From assembly GCF_000576425.1 (NCBI RefSeq), contig NZ_KK069996.1:15846-79845 (forward strand): a stretch of DNA of 64,000 bases. Direction: 5' to 3'. Of the stretch, positions 8,430 through 17,439 are shown in pieces; the stretch's first letter is position 1; each line of letters starts with the position of its first letter. The stretch comes from Brachybacterium phenoliresistens. GTDB lineage: Bacteria > Actinomycetota > Actinomycetes > Actinomycetales > Dermabacteraceae. The notes under the pieces are model-generated. The model saw only the letters and a list, made by a program, of their open reading frames with translations, had not been told where the DNA came from and searched no databases. The translations under genes were made by a program, and so were the position numbers.

Positions 8430-9653
8430 GTGACCCAGGTGGAGCAGGAGTCGAGGGCGGCCCTCGGCGCGGACGGGATCATCGCGCGCACGATCGGGTC
8501 GCGGCGCGACGAGCTGCGGGCGATCCGGCGCCACCTGCACCGCCACCCCGAGCTCAGCCACGAGGAGTTCGAGACCACGGACTACGTCGTCTCGCTGCTC
8601 CAGTCCCTGGGCCTGAGGCCGGTGCGCATGCCGCGCACCGGCGCGATCAGCGACATCCCCGGCAGCGACGCGAGCCTGCCCGCGATCGCCCTGCGCGCGG
8701 ACATGGACGCCCTGGGCATCCCCGAGCTCGGCACCATGTCCTTCCGCTCCCAGGTGGAGGGCGTCTCCCACGCATGCGGCCACGACGTGCACATGAGCTC
8801 GGTGCTCGGCGCCGCGATGGCGCTGGTGCAGGTCGCCGAGGCCGGGCTGCTGCGCCGCACCGTGCGCCTGATCTTCCAGCCCTCGGAGGAGAAGCACCCG
8901 TGCGGCGCCCTCGAGCTGCTGGGGGAGGGCGTGCTCGAAGGCGTCGAGTCGATCTTCGCCCTGCACTGCGATCCCGGGGTGGACGTGGGGCACGTGGGCC
9001 TGAAGGCCGGGCCGATCACCTCGGCGACCGACCCCGTGCGGGTGCAGCTGCGCGGCGCGGGCGGCCACACCTCCCGCCCCCACCTGACCCAGGACCTCGT
9101 CTACGCCCTCGGCGCCGTGATCACCCAGCTGCCGGCCGCGCTGACGCGGCGCATGGACCCGCGCAGCGGCGTCAACCTCACCTGGGGCTCGGTGCACGCC
9201 GGCAGCGCCTTCAACGCCATCCCGTCCTCGGGCACCCTCGAGGGCACGCTGCGCTGCCTGGACCACGAGGCCTGGGACCGGGCGGAGGAGCTGCTCGAGA
9301 CGCTCCTGTCGGACCTGGTGCGGCCCTACGAGGTCGAGGCGCACGTGGACCACGACCGCGGCGTCCCGCCGGTGGAGAACGACCGCTTCAGCGTGCAGGT
9401 CCTCAAGGCCGCGACCGGGAGCGTGATCGGGCCGGAGAACGTCGACCCCACCGCGCAGTCCCTGGGCGGCGAGGACTTCGCCTGGTACCTCGAGAAGGTC
9501 CCCGGGGCGCTGGCCCGGCTGGGCACCCGCACCCCCGGCGGGCGCACCTACGACCTGCACATGGGCGACCTCGTGATCGACGAGCGGGCGATCGGGATCG
9601 GCGCCTCCGTGCTCGCGGCGACCTGCATCCAGCGCGACCTGCCCCTGGTCTGA
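8430..9653 (+). CDS. M20-family amidohydrolase / metallopeptidase
   Basis: The 407 aa product is a complete M20D-type enzyme: HLHRHPELSHEE near the N-terminus, HACGHDVHMSS with metal-binding Cys116 and His118, and the bridging acidic motif FQPSEEK. The GGEDFAWY segment near the C-terminus completes the site. Relatives hydrolyse N-acyl amino acids, amino-acid amides or indole-acetyl conjugates; the substrate here cannot be assigned. The GTG start at 8430 follows AGGAGG (8415-8420). It lies 45 nt after manC and may be cotranscribed, with no obvious functional link. Confidence 0.88.
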   Translation: MTQVEQESRAALGADGIIARTIGSRRDELRAIRRHLHRHPELSHEEFETTDYVVSLLQSLGLRPVRMPRTGAISDIPGSDASLPAIALRADMDALGIPELGTMSFRSQVEGVSHACGHDVHMSSVLGAAMALVQVAEAGLLRRTVRLIFQPSEEKHPCGALELLGEGVLEGVESIFALHCDPGVDVGHVGLKAGPITSATDPVRVQLRGAGGHTSRPHLTQDLVYALGAVITQLPAALTRRMDPRSGVNLTWGSVHAGSAFNAIPSSGTLEGTLRCLDHEAWDRAEELLETLLSDLVRPYEVEAHVDHDRGVPPVENDRFSVQVLKAATGSVIGPENVDPTAQSLGGEDFAWYLEKVPGALARLGTRTPGGRTYDLHMGDLVIDERAIGIGASVLAATCIQRDLPLV

Positions 9654-9764
9654 GCCCCGATCCGGCGCGGCCCCGGGCCGTTACCGCCAGGTCACCTGAG
9701 CGTCGATTTCATAACGTTCGGACCGCCGCGCCGCGAAGCGGCCTCCTGTGCTAAGGGGGCGGAC

Positions 9765-9770
9765 TACAGT
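9765..9770 (+). promoter_or_regulatory. Candidate -10 of the nucleoside-uptake operon
   Basis: TACAGT predicts a start near 9777 and a 70-nt leader before the BMP lipoprotein. A second AT-rich patch at 9705-9720, including the palindrome AACGTT, lies upstream and is the most plausible operator or alternative promoter. No -35 consensus is clear. Confidence 0.45.
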
Positions 9771-9848
9771 CACGGATGCATCCCTGCGACAGGCCGAGCT
9801 CCCCGGAGCCGGTGGGCATCGGCCGTCGTCCCGCTCCTTGGAGGTTCC

Positions 9849-10958
9849 GTGAAGAACATCGCCCGTGTCGCCGCCCTCGCCGGGGCCGGCGTCCTCGCCC
9901 TCTCGTCCTGCGGCTCCGCCCCCGAACCGGCGGGCGAGGGCAGCGACGGCGGCGGCGCAGCCGTCTCCGACTTCAAGGCCTGCATGGTCTCCGACGAGGG
10001 CGGCTTCGACGACAAGTCGTTCAACGAGTCCGGCTACACCGGGCTGCAGTCGGCGAAGGACGAGCTCGGCATCACCACCGCCACCGCGCAGTCCACCGAC
10101 CCCTCGCAGTTCACGACCAACATCGACAACCTCGTCGCCCAGGACTGCAACCTCATCTTCACCGTCGGGTTCATGCTGGCCCCGGCCACCGGCTCGCAGG
10201 CGCAGAAGCACGAGGACGTCGAGTTCGCGATCATCGACTCCACCGCGCAGGACGCCGACGGCAGCCCGATCGAGCTGGACAACGTCAAGCCGCTGTCGTT
10301 CGACACCGCCCAGGCCGCCTACCTCGCCGGCTACGTCGCCGCGGGCTCGAGCAAGACCGGCAAGGTCGCCACCTACGGCGGCGTGCAGATCCCCACGGTC
10401 ACCATCTTCATGGACGGCTTCGCCGACGGCGTGGCCAAGTACAACGAGGTCCACGGCACGGACGTCGAGCTCCTCGGCTGGGACAAGGCCGGGCAGAAGG
10501 GGTCCTTCACCGGCGACTTCTCCGACCAGGCCAAGGGCAAGGCGCTCTCGGACACGTTCTACTCCCAGGGCGCGGACATCGTCATGCCGGTCGCGGGCCC
10601 GGTCGGCTCGGGCACCCTGGCCTCCGCCAAGGAGGGCGAGGGCCGCTACGTGATCTGGGTCGACACCGACGGCTACGAGTCCCTGGACGACGCCGAGGCC
10701 AAGCCGCTGATCCTCACCTCCGTCCAGAAGGGCATCACCACCTCGGTGCACGACGTGACGGTCGCCGCCCATTCCGGCGAGTTCGACAACGAGCCGTACA
10801 TCGGCACCCTCGAGAACGGCGGCGTGGACATCGCGCCGTACCACGAGCTCGAGTCGATGGTCAGCGACGAGCTCCAGGGCGAGGTCGACCAGCTGCGCCA
10901 GGACATCATCGACGGGACGATCGTCGTGGAGTCCCCGGCGTCCCCGCAGAACCTCTGA
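9849..10958 (+). CDS. BMP-family nucleoside-binding lipoprotein
   Basis: This is the solute-binding component of a nucleoside ABC transporter. The 369 aa product has a lipoprotein signal with lipobox LSSC (Cys21), an acidic Gly/Ser linker and a BMP/PnrA-type periplasmic-binding fold. The fold includes DEGGFDDKSFNESGYTGL, a conserved family start of the mature domain. The start is GTG at 9849. Downstream genes encode the matching ATPase, two permeases and pyrimidine nucleoside-degrading enzymes, so cytidine, uridine or deoxynucleosides are likely ligands. A hairpin separates it from the ATPase, which would allow excess binding protein. Confidence 0.93.
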   Translation: MKNIARVAALAGAGVLALSSCGSAPEPAGEGSDGGGAAVSDFKACMVSDEGGFDDKSFNESGYTGLQSAKDELGITTATAQSTDPSQFTTNIDNLVAQDCNLIFTVGFMLAPATGSQAQKHEDVEFAIIDSTAQDADGSPIELDNVKPLSFDTAQAAYLAGYVAAGSSKTGKVATYGGVQIPTVTIFMDGFADGVAKYNEVHGTDVELLGWDKAGQKGSFTGDFSDQAKGKALSDTFYSQGADIVMPVAGPVGSGTLASAKEGEGRYVIWVDTDGYESLDDAEAKPLILTSVQKGITTSVHDVTVAAHSGEFDNEPYIGTLENGGVDIAPYHELESMVSDELQGEVDQLRQDIIDGTIVVESPASPQNL

Positions 10959-10981
10959 TCCCGGGCCCTGCCCCGCAGGGA

Positions 10982-11012
10982 CGGCCCCCGGCGCGCTCGC
11001 GTCCGGGGGCCG
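10982..11012 (+). terminator. Intercistronic hairpin after the binding-protein gene
   Basis: A perfect 10-bp stem (10982-10991 with 11003-11012) and 11-nt loop sit in the 194-bp gap between the lipoprotein and the ATPase gene on the same strand. This is the usual place for a partial terminator or mRNA-stabilising hairpin that sets binding-protein excess over transporter. Confidence 0.65.
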
Positions 11013-11152
11013 CCCCGGTCCTCCTCCCCGATGCCTCGCGCCGGGCGCCCGCCGGGCGCCCGCCGGCCGGTGCGGGGGACCGCATCCCCGGTGACGGACG
11101 GCGAGACGATCGCCCCGCCACCCCGACTCGTCTCGCGAGGAAGTGAGCAGGC

Positions 11153-12724
11153 GTGAAGCTCGAGCTCCAAGGGATCACCAAGGTCTTCGGCACCTTCGTG
11201 GCCAACGATTCGATCGACCTGGTGGTCAGCCCCGGAGAGATCCACAGCCTGCTGGGGGAGAACGGCGCCGGCAAGTCCACGCTGATGAACGTCCTGTATG
11301 GGCTGTACCGCCCCGACGGCGGGCAGATCCTGCTGGACGACCGCCCCGTGCGCTTCTCCGGCCCGGGCGACGCCATGCGTGCCGGGATCGGCATGGTCCA
11401 CCAGCACTTCATGCTGGTCCCGCCGTTCACCGTGGCCGAGAACGTGGTGCTGGGCCACGAGCCGACCTCGGGCGGGCTGCTGGACCTGGGCGCCGCCCGC
11501 CGGGCGGTGCGGGAGATCTCCGAGCGCTTCGGCTTCGACCTGGACCCGGACGCCGTCGTCGAGGACCTGCCCGTCGGCGCCCAGCAGCGCGTCGAGATCA
11601 TCAAGGCCCTCTCCCGGCGCGCCGAGGTGCTCGTCCTGGACGAGCCCACCGCCGTGCTCACCCCGCAGGAGACGGACGAGCTGATGGGCATCATGCGCCA
11701 GCTGCGCGACGAGGGCACCTCCATCGTCTTCATCACCCACAAGCTGCGCGAGGTCAAGGCCGTCGCCGATCGCATCACCGTGATCCGCCGCGGGAAGGTC
11801 GTCGGCACCGCCGAGCCCACGGCGGACCAGACCGAGCTCGCGTCCCTGATGGTGGGGCGGGCCGTCGAGCTCAGCCTGGTCAAGGAGCCCGCCCGGACCG
11901 GGGACGTCGCCCTCGAGGTCCGGGGGCTCGGCGTCACCGACGAGGACGGCTCCGCCCCGCTGGACGGCATCGACCTCGAGGTCCGCGAGGGGGAGATCCT
12001 CGGCATCGCCGGGGTCCAGGGCAACGGGCAGACCGAGCTCACCGAGGCGCTGCTGGGCCTGCAGAAGAACGCCCACGGCTCCGTGCGCCTGCACGGGACC
12101 GAGCTGGTGGGCCGCACCACCCGTCAGATCCTCGACGAGGGCGTCGGCTTCGTCCCCGAGGACCGCACCCATGACGCGCTGGTCCCCGACTTCACGGTCG
12201 CCGAGAACCTCATCCTGGACCAGCACCGCCGCGCCCCCTTCGGCACCGGGCTCGCCCTGCACCCCGCGGCGATCCGGGCCCGCGCCACCGCCGACGTCGC
12301 CGAGTACGACGTGCGCACCGGCTCGATCGACGACCACGTCTCCACCCTGTCCGGCGGCAACCAGCAGAAGGTCGTGATGGCCCGCGCCCTGGGCCGCGAG
12401 CTGTCGCTGCTGATCGCCTCCCAGCCCACCCGAGGGGTCGACGTCGGCTCGATCGAGTTCCTGCACCGCCGGCTGATCGCTGAGCGCGACCGCGGCACCC
12501 CCGTCATCATCGTCTCGACCGAGCTCGACGAGGTCATCCAGCTCTCCGACCGCATCGCGGTGATGTACCGCGGCGCGATCCTCGGCATCGTCCCGGCCGA
12601 CGAGGACCGCGACGTGCTGGGCCTGATGATGGCCGGATACACGGTCGAGGCGGCCCGCGAGGCCGTCGCCGCCGGTGCGCGCACCACCGACACCCAGCTC
12701 GTCGACGAAGGAGAGATCGCATGA
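11153..12724 (+). CDS. Nucleoside ABC transporter, duplicated ATPase subunit
   Basis: The 523 aa product contains two ABC domains. The first has Walker A GENGAGKST (35-43), signature LPVGAQQR and Walker B VLVLDEP. The second has a degenerate P-loop (GVQGNGQTE, no Lys) but an intact LSGGNQQK signature and LLIASQPTRGVD. This arrangement is typical of BMP-linked and ribose-type importers, in which one site is non-canonical. The start is GTG at 11153. Its stop overlaps the next ATG by 4 nt (ATGA). Confidence 0.93.
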   Translation: MKLELQGITKVFGTFVANDSIDLVVSPGEIHSLLGENGAGKSTLMNVLYGLYRPDGGQILLDDRPVRFSGPGDAMRAGIGMVHQHFMLVPPFTVAENVVLGHEPTSGGLLDLGAARRAVREISERFGFDLDPDAVVEDLPVGAQQRVEIIKALSRRAEVLVLDEPTAVLTPQETDELMGIMRQLRDEGTSIVFITHKLREVKAVADRITVIRRGKVVGTAEPTADQTELASLMVGRAVELSLVKEPARTGDVALEVRGLGVTDEDGSAPLDGIDLEVREGEILGIAGVQGNGQTELTEALLGLQKNAHGSVRLHGTELVGRTTRQILDEGVGFVPEDRTHDALVPDFTVAENLILDQHRRAPFGTGLALHPAAIRARATADVAEYDVRTGSIDDHVSTLSGGNQQKVVMARALGRELSLLIASQPTRGVDVGSIEFLHRRLIAERDRGTPVIIVSTELDEVIQLSDRIAVMYRGAILGIVPADEDRDVLGLMMAGYTVEAAREAVAAGARTTDTQLVDEGEIA

Positions 12725-14226
12725 GCGAGACGTCCGCAGGGGAGGCGCGGCCCGTCGCCCCCGGCACCGCCGCGCAGCCCGGGGACCCGGGCACGCCCGG
12801 CGCCCCGGAGGGCTCCGCGTCCTCCGCCGATCTCGCCCGGCGCATCGCCCGCAGCAACCTGCTGGTCGTGGTGATGGCCTTCGTGTTCGCCTTCCTGATC
12901 GGCTCGCTGCTGATCCTCGTGGCCAGCACCGAGGTGCGCGCCGCGCTCGGCTACTTCTTCGCCCGCCCCTCCGACACCTTCGTGGCCTGCTGGCGGGAGA
13001 TCTCCGCCGCCTACACGGACATGTTCCGCGGGTCGATCTTCGACCCCAACGGCTTCTCCCGCACCGCCGAGGACGTGCGCGAGCGCGGCGGCTCCGGCCT
13101 CTACGTCCTGCTGCCCGCCCTGGCCGCGGGCCTCACGCCCCTGCTGGAGACCCTCACCGTCGCGACCCCGCTGATCATCGCCTCGGTCGGCATGGCCGTG
13201 TCCTTCCGCTCCGGCCTGTTCAACATCGGCGGCACCGGCCAGCTGATCGCCGGCGCGACCGCCGCCGGGTACGTCGGCTTCGCCGTCGACCTCCCGCCGG
13301 TGATCCACCTGCTCGCCTGCGTGATCGCGGCGATCGTGTGCGGCGGCCTCTACGGCGCGATCGCCGGCTTCCTCAAGGCCCGCTTCGGCGCCAGCGAGGT
13401 CATCTCCACCATCATGCTGAACTGGATCGCGACCTACGCCCTGGCCTACGCGCTGACCACGGCCGCGTTCACCGGCGCCAACCGGGCCCAGCCGACCTCC
13501 CCGTCGATCTCCGCGGACGCCCGCCTGCCGCTGCTGGCGGGGGAGGACCACCGCCTGCACGCCGGGCTGCTGCTCGCTGTGCTCGCCGTGGTGTTCCTGT
13601 GGTGGCTGATGAACCGCTCCACCCTCGGCTTCCGCTTCCGCGCCGTCGGCTCCAACCCCCGCGCGGCCGAGGTCGCCGGCATCGACGTGGGACGCAGCGC
13701 CATCGGCGTGATGTTCGTGGCCGGCGCCCTGGTGGGCCTCGCCGGCGGCGTCCACGTGCTCGGCACCGAGCAGCGTCTGACCGGCAGCATCGCCGGGTCC
13801 ATCGGGTTCGACGCGATCACCGTCGCCCTGCTGGGCCGCTCCGGCCCGGTCGGGATCCTGCTGGCGGGCCTGCTGTTCGCGGCCCTGTCCACCGGCGGCC
13901 GCTTCATGGAGACCAGCCAGGGCACCCCCATCGACCTGGTGCAGGTGATCCAGGCGCTCGTGGTGCTGTTCATCGCGGCTCCGCCGATGGTGCGCGCGCT
14001 CATCGGCCTGCGATCCGTGGACCGGCCCCGCGACCCCCGCCCGCGCCGCCGGGCGGCGGCGCCGGCCGCCTCCGCCTCCGCCGGCGCCGGCGCCGACGCC
14101 GCGGACGGGGGCACCGCCCCGACGCCCGAGGGCACGGCGGCGCCTCCCTCCTCGGAGGAGGACCCCGCGAGCGGGCCCCCTCCGGCCGACAGCCCGGACG
14201 ACACCTCGAAGGGAGGGACCGCATGA
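12721..14226 (+). CDS. Nucleoside ABC transporter permease (first)
   Basis: The 501 aa membrane protein of the BPD_transp_2 family has about eight to nine helices between residues 40 and 425. It contains the family segment GFRFRAVGSNPRAAEVAGID in the cytoplasmic coupling loop. An unusual hydrophilic tail of about 70 residues, rich in Ala, Pro and Ser, follows the last helix and has no counterpart in the second permease. It is translationally coupled at both ends by 4-nt overlaps. Confidence 0.91.
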   Translation: MSETSAGEARPVAPGTAAQPGDPGTPGAPEGSASSADLARRIARSNLLVVVMAFVFAFLIGSLLILVASTEVRAALGYFFARPSDTFVACWREISAAYTDMFRGSIFDPNGFSRTAEDVRERGGSGLYVLLPALAAGLTPLLETLTVATPLIIASVGMAVSFRSGLFNIGGTGQLIAGATAAGYVGFAVDLPPVIHLLACVIAAIVCGGLYGAIAGFLKARFGASEVISTIMLNWIATYALAYALTTAAFTGANRAQPTSPSISADARLPLLAGEDHRLHAGLLLAVLAVVFLWWLMNRSTLGFRFRAVGSNPRAAEVAGIDVGRSAIGVMFVAGALVGLAGGVHVLGTEQRLTGSIAGSIGFDAITVALLGRSGPVGILLAGLLFAALSTGGRFMETSQGTPIDLVQVIQALVVLFIAAPPMVRALIGLRSVDRPRDPRPRRRAAAPAASASAGAGADAADGGTAPTPEGTAAPPSSEEDPASGPPPADSPDDTSKGGTA

Positions 14227-15563
14227 GCACCGCGGCCCTGAACCGTGACGCCGCCCCGGCGCCTCAGCAGTCCCGATCCCGCGCGACGGAGCGGCCCCGC
14301 GGCTGGTGGCACCTCCCGGCGGCCCTCACCGCCCTCGGCCTGCTGGCCCTGATCGTGTTCGGGCTCGGCTCGCCGGGCGGGACGAGCACGGCCTACCACC
14401 TGGCCGATGCCGACGACCTCAACCCCGGCGGGCTGATCCCCGAGGACATCGCCGTGCCCACCGCCCCGGTCGCGATCACGCTGGCGGCGCTCGCGCTGGC
14501 CGTGGCGGCCGCGTTCTGGTACCTCGGCGCCGCCGCCCGCGCGTCCCTGGCCCGGCTGCGCACCCCGCTGCTGATCGCCTTCGGAGCGCTGTGGGTGCTC
14601 TCCTTCCTCACGTGGGCCTTCCATGGCTCCACGGTCGCGCTCGGCGCCATGCTGCAGACCATGATGGTGCTCGCCGTGCCGCTGGCCTTCGGCGCCCTGT
14701 CCGGGGTGCTGTCCGAGCGTGCGGGCGTCATCAACATCGCCATCGAGGGCCAGCTGATCTTCGGCGCCTTCGGAGCGGTGCTCATCGGCTCGGTGGCCGG
14801 CAGCGCCTGGATCGGCCTGCTCGCCGCGCCGATCATGGCGATGATCATCGGCGCCCTGCTGGCCACCTTCGCGATCGGCTACCAGGTCCAGCAGATCATC
14901 GTCGGCGTGGTGCTGAACGTCTTCGCGATCGGCCTGACGAGCTTCTTCTTCGGCACCGTCATGGAGCAGAACCCCCAGACCTTCAACGCCCCGCTGCGCC
15001 TGCCCACCCTGCGCATCCCCGTCCTGGCGGACCTCCCCCTCATCGGCCGGGTCCTGTTCGAGCAGACCGTGCTGGTCTACCTCATGTGGATCATCGTGAT
15101 CGTGCTGACCATCGCCCTGTTCCGCACGCGCTGGGGGCTGCGGGTGCGCGCCGTCGGCGAGCACCCCCGCGCCGCGGACACCGTCGGCATCGACGTCAAC
15201 CGCACCCGCTGGTCCAACGTCCTGCTGGGCTCGGCCGTCGCGGGCCTGGGCGGGGCGACCCTCACCATCGGCACCGGTGTCGCCTTCGGCGAGGAGATGA
15301 GCGCCGGCAAGGGCTACATCGCCCTGGCCGCCATGATCCTGGGCCGGTACCACCCCGTCGGCGCGCTCGCCGCAGCGCTGCTGTTCGCCTTCGCCGATGC
15401 GCTCCAGCTGCGCCTGGGCACCGTGCCCGCGGGCGCCGGCGCCGGGATCCCCAGCCAGTTCCTGCTGATGCTGCCGTATATCGTGACGTTGTTCGCGGTC
15501 GCCGGCGTCGTGGGCCGCGTGCGCGTCCCGGCCGCCGACGGCATCCCCTACGTGAAGCAGTGA
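14223..15563 (+). CDS. Nucleoside ABC transporter permease (second)
   Basis: The 446 aa permease pairs with its upstream neighbour. Its N-terminal 35 residues are hydrophilic, followed by about ten helices. The coupling-loop motif is GLRVRAVGEHPRAADTVGID, parallel to that of the first permease, which shows ancient duplication. The ATG at 14223 overlaps the previous stop by 4 nt. The frame is open far upstream, but that stretch is only a shadow of the first permease. Confidence 0.91.
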   Translation: MSTAALNRDAAPAPQQSRSRATERPRGWWHLPAALTALGLLALIVFGLGSPGGTSTAYHLADADDLNPGGLIPEDIAVPTAPVAITLAALALAVAAAFWYLGAAARASLARLRTPLLIAFGALWVLSFLTWAFHGSTVALGAMLQTMMVLAVPLAFGALSGVLSERAGVINIAIEGQLIFGAFGAVLIGSVAGSAWIGLLAAPIMAMIIGALLATFAIGYQVQQIIVGVVLNVFAIGLTSFFFGTVMEQNPQTFNAPLRLPTLRIPVLADLPLIGRVLFEQTVLVYLMWIIVIVLTIALFRTRWGLRVRAVGEHPRAADTVGIDVNRTRWSNVLLGSAVAGLGGATLTIGTGVAFGEEMSAGKGYIALAAMILGRYHPVGALAAALLFAFADALQLRLGTVPAGAGAGIPSQFLLMLPYIVTLFAVAGVVGRVRVPAADGIPYVKQ

Positions 15564-15570
15564 GGACCCT

Positions 15571-16026
15571 GTGACCTCCGACGACGCCCTCTCCGGCCCG
15601 GTGGCGGGCGGCCCGGCACCGGCCGCCCCCGAGCCCTTCCCCTCCCTGCTCGCCGCCGCGCGCGCCGTGGCCGAGCGCGCCTACGCCCCGTACTCCGGAT
15701 ACCGGGTGGGGGCGGCCGCGCTCGCCGACGACGGCCGCACCGTGGCCGGCTGCAACGTCGAGAACGCCGGCTACGGCGTGACGCTGTGCGCCGAATGCGG
15801 GCTGATCAGCGACCTCGTCGCCGGCGGCGGCGGGAGGATCACCCACTTCGTGTGCGTCAACGGCCCCGGCGAGGTCATCATGCCCTGCGGCCGATGCCGC
15901 CAGCTGCTGGCCGAGCATGCCGCCGCCGGCTTCACCATCCTCACCCCCGCGGGGACGCGGGACCTCGAGGGGCTGCTGCCGCAGTCCTTCGCCGCCGCCG
16001 ACATCGATGCAGGACGGGACCGATGA
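15571..16026 (+). CDS. cdd: Cytidine deaminase
   Basis: The enzyme deaminates cytidine and deoxycytidine to the uridine forms. The 151 aa homotetrameric-type product shows the catalytic zinc site CAE (Cys73, Glu75) with Cys106 and Cys109 in PCGRCRQ, and the nucleoside-binding GCNVENAGYG. The first 25 residues are a Pro/Ala-rich extension. The start is GTG at 15571, 7 nt after the permease stop. Its end overlaps deoA by 4 nt, so imported cytidine would be deaminated and then phosphorolysed by the next product. Confidence 0.95.
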   Translation: MTSDDALSGPVAGGPAPAAPEPFPSLLAAARAVAERAYAPYSGYRVGAAALADDGRTVAGCNVENAGYGVTLCAECGLISDLVAGGGGRITHFVCVNGPGEVIMPCGRCRQLLAEHAAAGFTILTPAGTRDLEGLLPQSFAAADIDAGRDR

Positions 16027-17351
16027 GCACCACCACCTCCACCTCCACCCCGGGCGCCGGCGCCGTCGAGCCCTTCGACGCCATCGACGTGATCCGCGCC
16101 AAGCGCGACGGCGGGGTGCTCGAGCCCGCCCAGATCGACTGGGTCGTGGACGCCTACACCCGCGGCGTGGTCGCCGAGGAGCAGATGTCCGCCCTGGCCA
16201 TGGCGATCTTCCTGAACGGCATGGAGCGCGAGGAGATCTCCCGCTGGACCGCGGCGATGATCGCCTCGGGCGAGCGGATGAGCTTCGACGCGCTCAGCCG
16301 CCCCACCGCCGACAAGCACTCCACCGGCGGCGTGGGCGACAAGATCACCCTGCCGCTGGCCCCGCTGGTGGCGACCTTCGGCGTCGCCGTCCCGCAGCTG
16401 TCGGGCCGCGGCCTCGGACACACCGGCGGCACCCTCGACAAGCTCGAGGCGATCCCCGGCTGGCGCGCGGCGCTGAGCAACGAGGAGATGATGGCGCAGC
16501 TCGAGGAGGTCGGCGCCGTCATCTGCGCCGCCGGCTCGGGCCTGGCCCCCGCGGACAAGAAGCTCTACGCGCTGCGGGACGTCACCGGCACCGTCGAGGC
16601 GATCCCGCTGATCGCCAGCTCCATCATGAGCAAGAAGATCGCCGAGGGCACCGCCGCGCTCGTGCTGGACGTGAAGACCGGCGCCGGGGCCTTCATGACC
16701 GAGGAGGCCGATTCCCGCGAGCTGGCCCGCACCATGGTCGACCTCGGCACCGATGCGGGCGTCGCGACCGTCGCGCTGCTCACGGACATGTCCGCACCGC
16801 TGGGCCGGACCGTCGGGAACGCCCTCGAGGTCCGCGAGAGCGTCGAGGTGCTCGCCGGCGGCGGTCCCGCCGACGTGGTAGAGCTGACCGTCGCCCTGGC
16901 CCGGGAGATGCTCGCGAGCGCCGGGCGGACCGACGTCGACGTCGAGGCGGCCCTCGCCGACGGCCGCGCCATGGACACCTGGAAGGCGATGATCGCCGCC
17001 CAGGGCGGGGATCCCGACGCCGCGCTGCCGGTGGCCGCCCACACCGAGGAGCTGCGGGCCGAGGCCGACGGCGTGGTCGCCGGACTGGACGCCATGAAGG
17101 TGGGCGTGGCCGGCTGGCGCCTCGGCGCGGGCCGCTCCCGCCCGGGCGAGGCCGTCCAGGCCGGCGCCGGGGTCGAGATCCACCGCCACATCGGCGAGGA
17201 GGTGCGTGCCGGGGATCTCCTGGCGGTCCTGCACACCGACACCCCCGAGCGGTTCGGGCGCGCCCGGGAGGCCATCGACGGCGCCTGGGACCTCGCGGCG
17301 CCGGGCACCGCGGTGCCCGCGCGGCGCATCGTCCTGGACCGCATCGTCTGA
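16023..17351 (+). CDS. deoA: Thymidine / pyrimidine-nucleoside phosphorylase
   Basis: The enzyme splits thymidine or deoxyuridine into base and (deoxy)ribose-1-phosphate. The 442 aa product has the full three-domain family layout, with the phosphate-binding signature DKHSTGGVGDK at residues 97-107 and the SGRGLGHTGGTLDKLE segment that follows. The ATG at 16023 overlaps cdd by 4 nt. It is the last gene of the uptake operon; its product would pass to the phosphosugar mutase and DeoC encoded 1-5 kb to the right. Confidence 0.95.
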   Translation: MSTTTSTSTPGAGAVEPFDAIDVIRAKRDGGVLEPAQIDWVVDAYTRGVVAEEQMSALAMAIFLNGMEREEISRWTAAMIASGERMSFDALSRPTADKHSTGGVGDKITLPLAPLVATFGVAVPQLSGRGLGHTGGTLDKLEAIPGWRAALSNEEMMAQLEEVGAVICAAGSGLAPADKKLYALRDVTGTVEAIPLIASSIMSKKIAEGTAALVLDVKTGAGAFMTEEADSRELARTMVDLGTDAGVATVALLTDMSAPLGRTVGNALEVRESVEVLAGGGPADVVELTVALAREMLASAGRTDVDVEAALADGRAMDTWKAMIAAQGGDPDAALPVAAHTEELRAEADGVVAGLDAMKVGVAGWRLGAGRSRPGEAVQAGAGVEIHRHIGEEVRAGDLLAVLHTDTPERFGRAREAIDGAWDLAAPGTAVPARRIVLDRIV

Positions 17352-17439
17352 TCCGCCCGACCCCGCTCGTGCCCGCGCGAGCCCGGGCGGCGTCCCGCGA
17401 CCCCGCGCGACCTCTCCCGACCCCCCACGGCCTCCGGGC

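Noticed and set aside
11990..12040. Second ABC domain of the transporter ATPase lacks the Walker A lysine
   Set aside because: A degenerate second P-loop is normal for this duplicated importer ATPase family.
12675..15563. A 962-residue plus-strand frame covering both permeases
   Set aside because: Only the part from 14223 is coding; the upstream part is a shadow frame of the first permease with Arg/Pro/Gly-rich composition.
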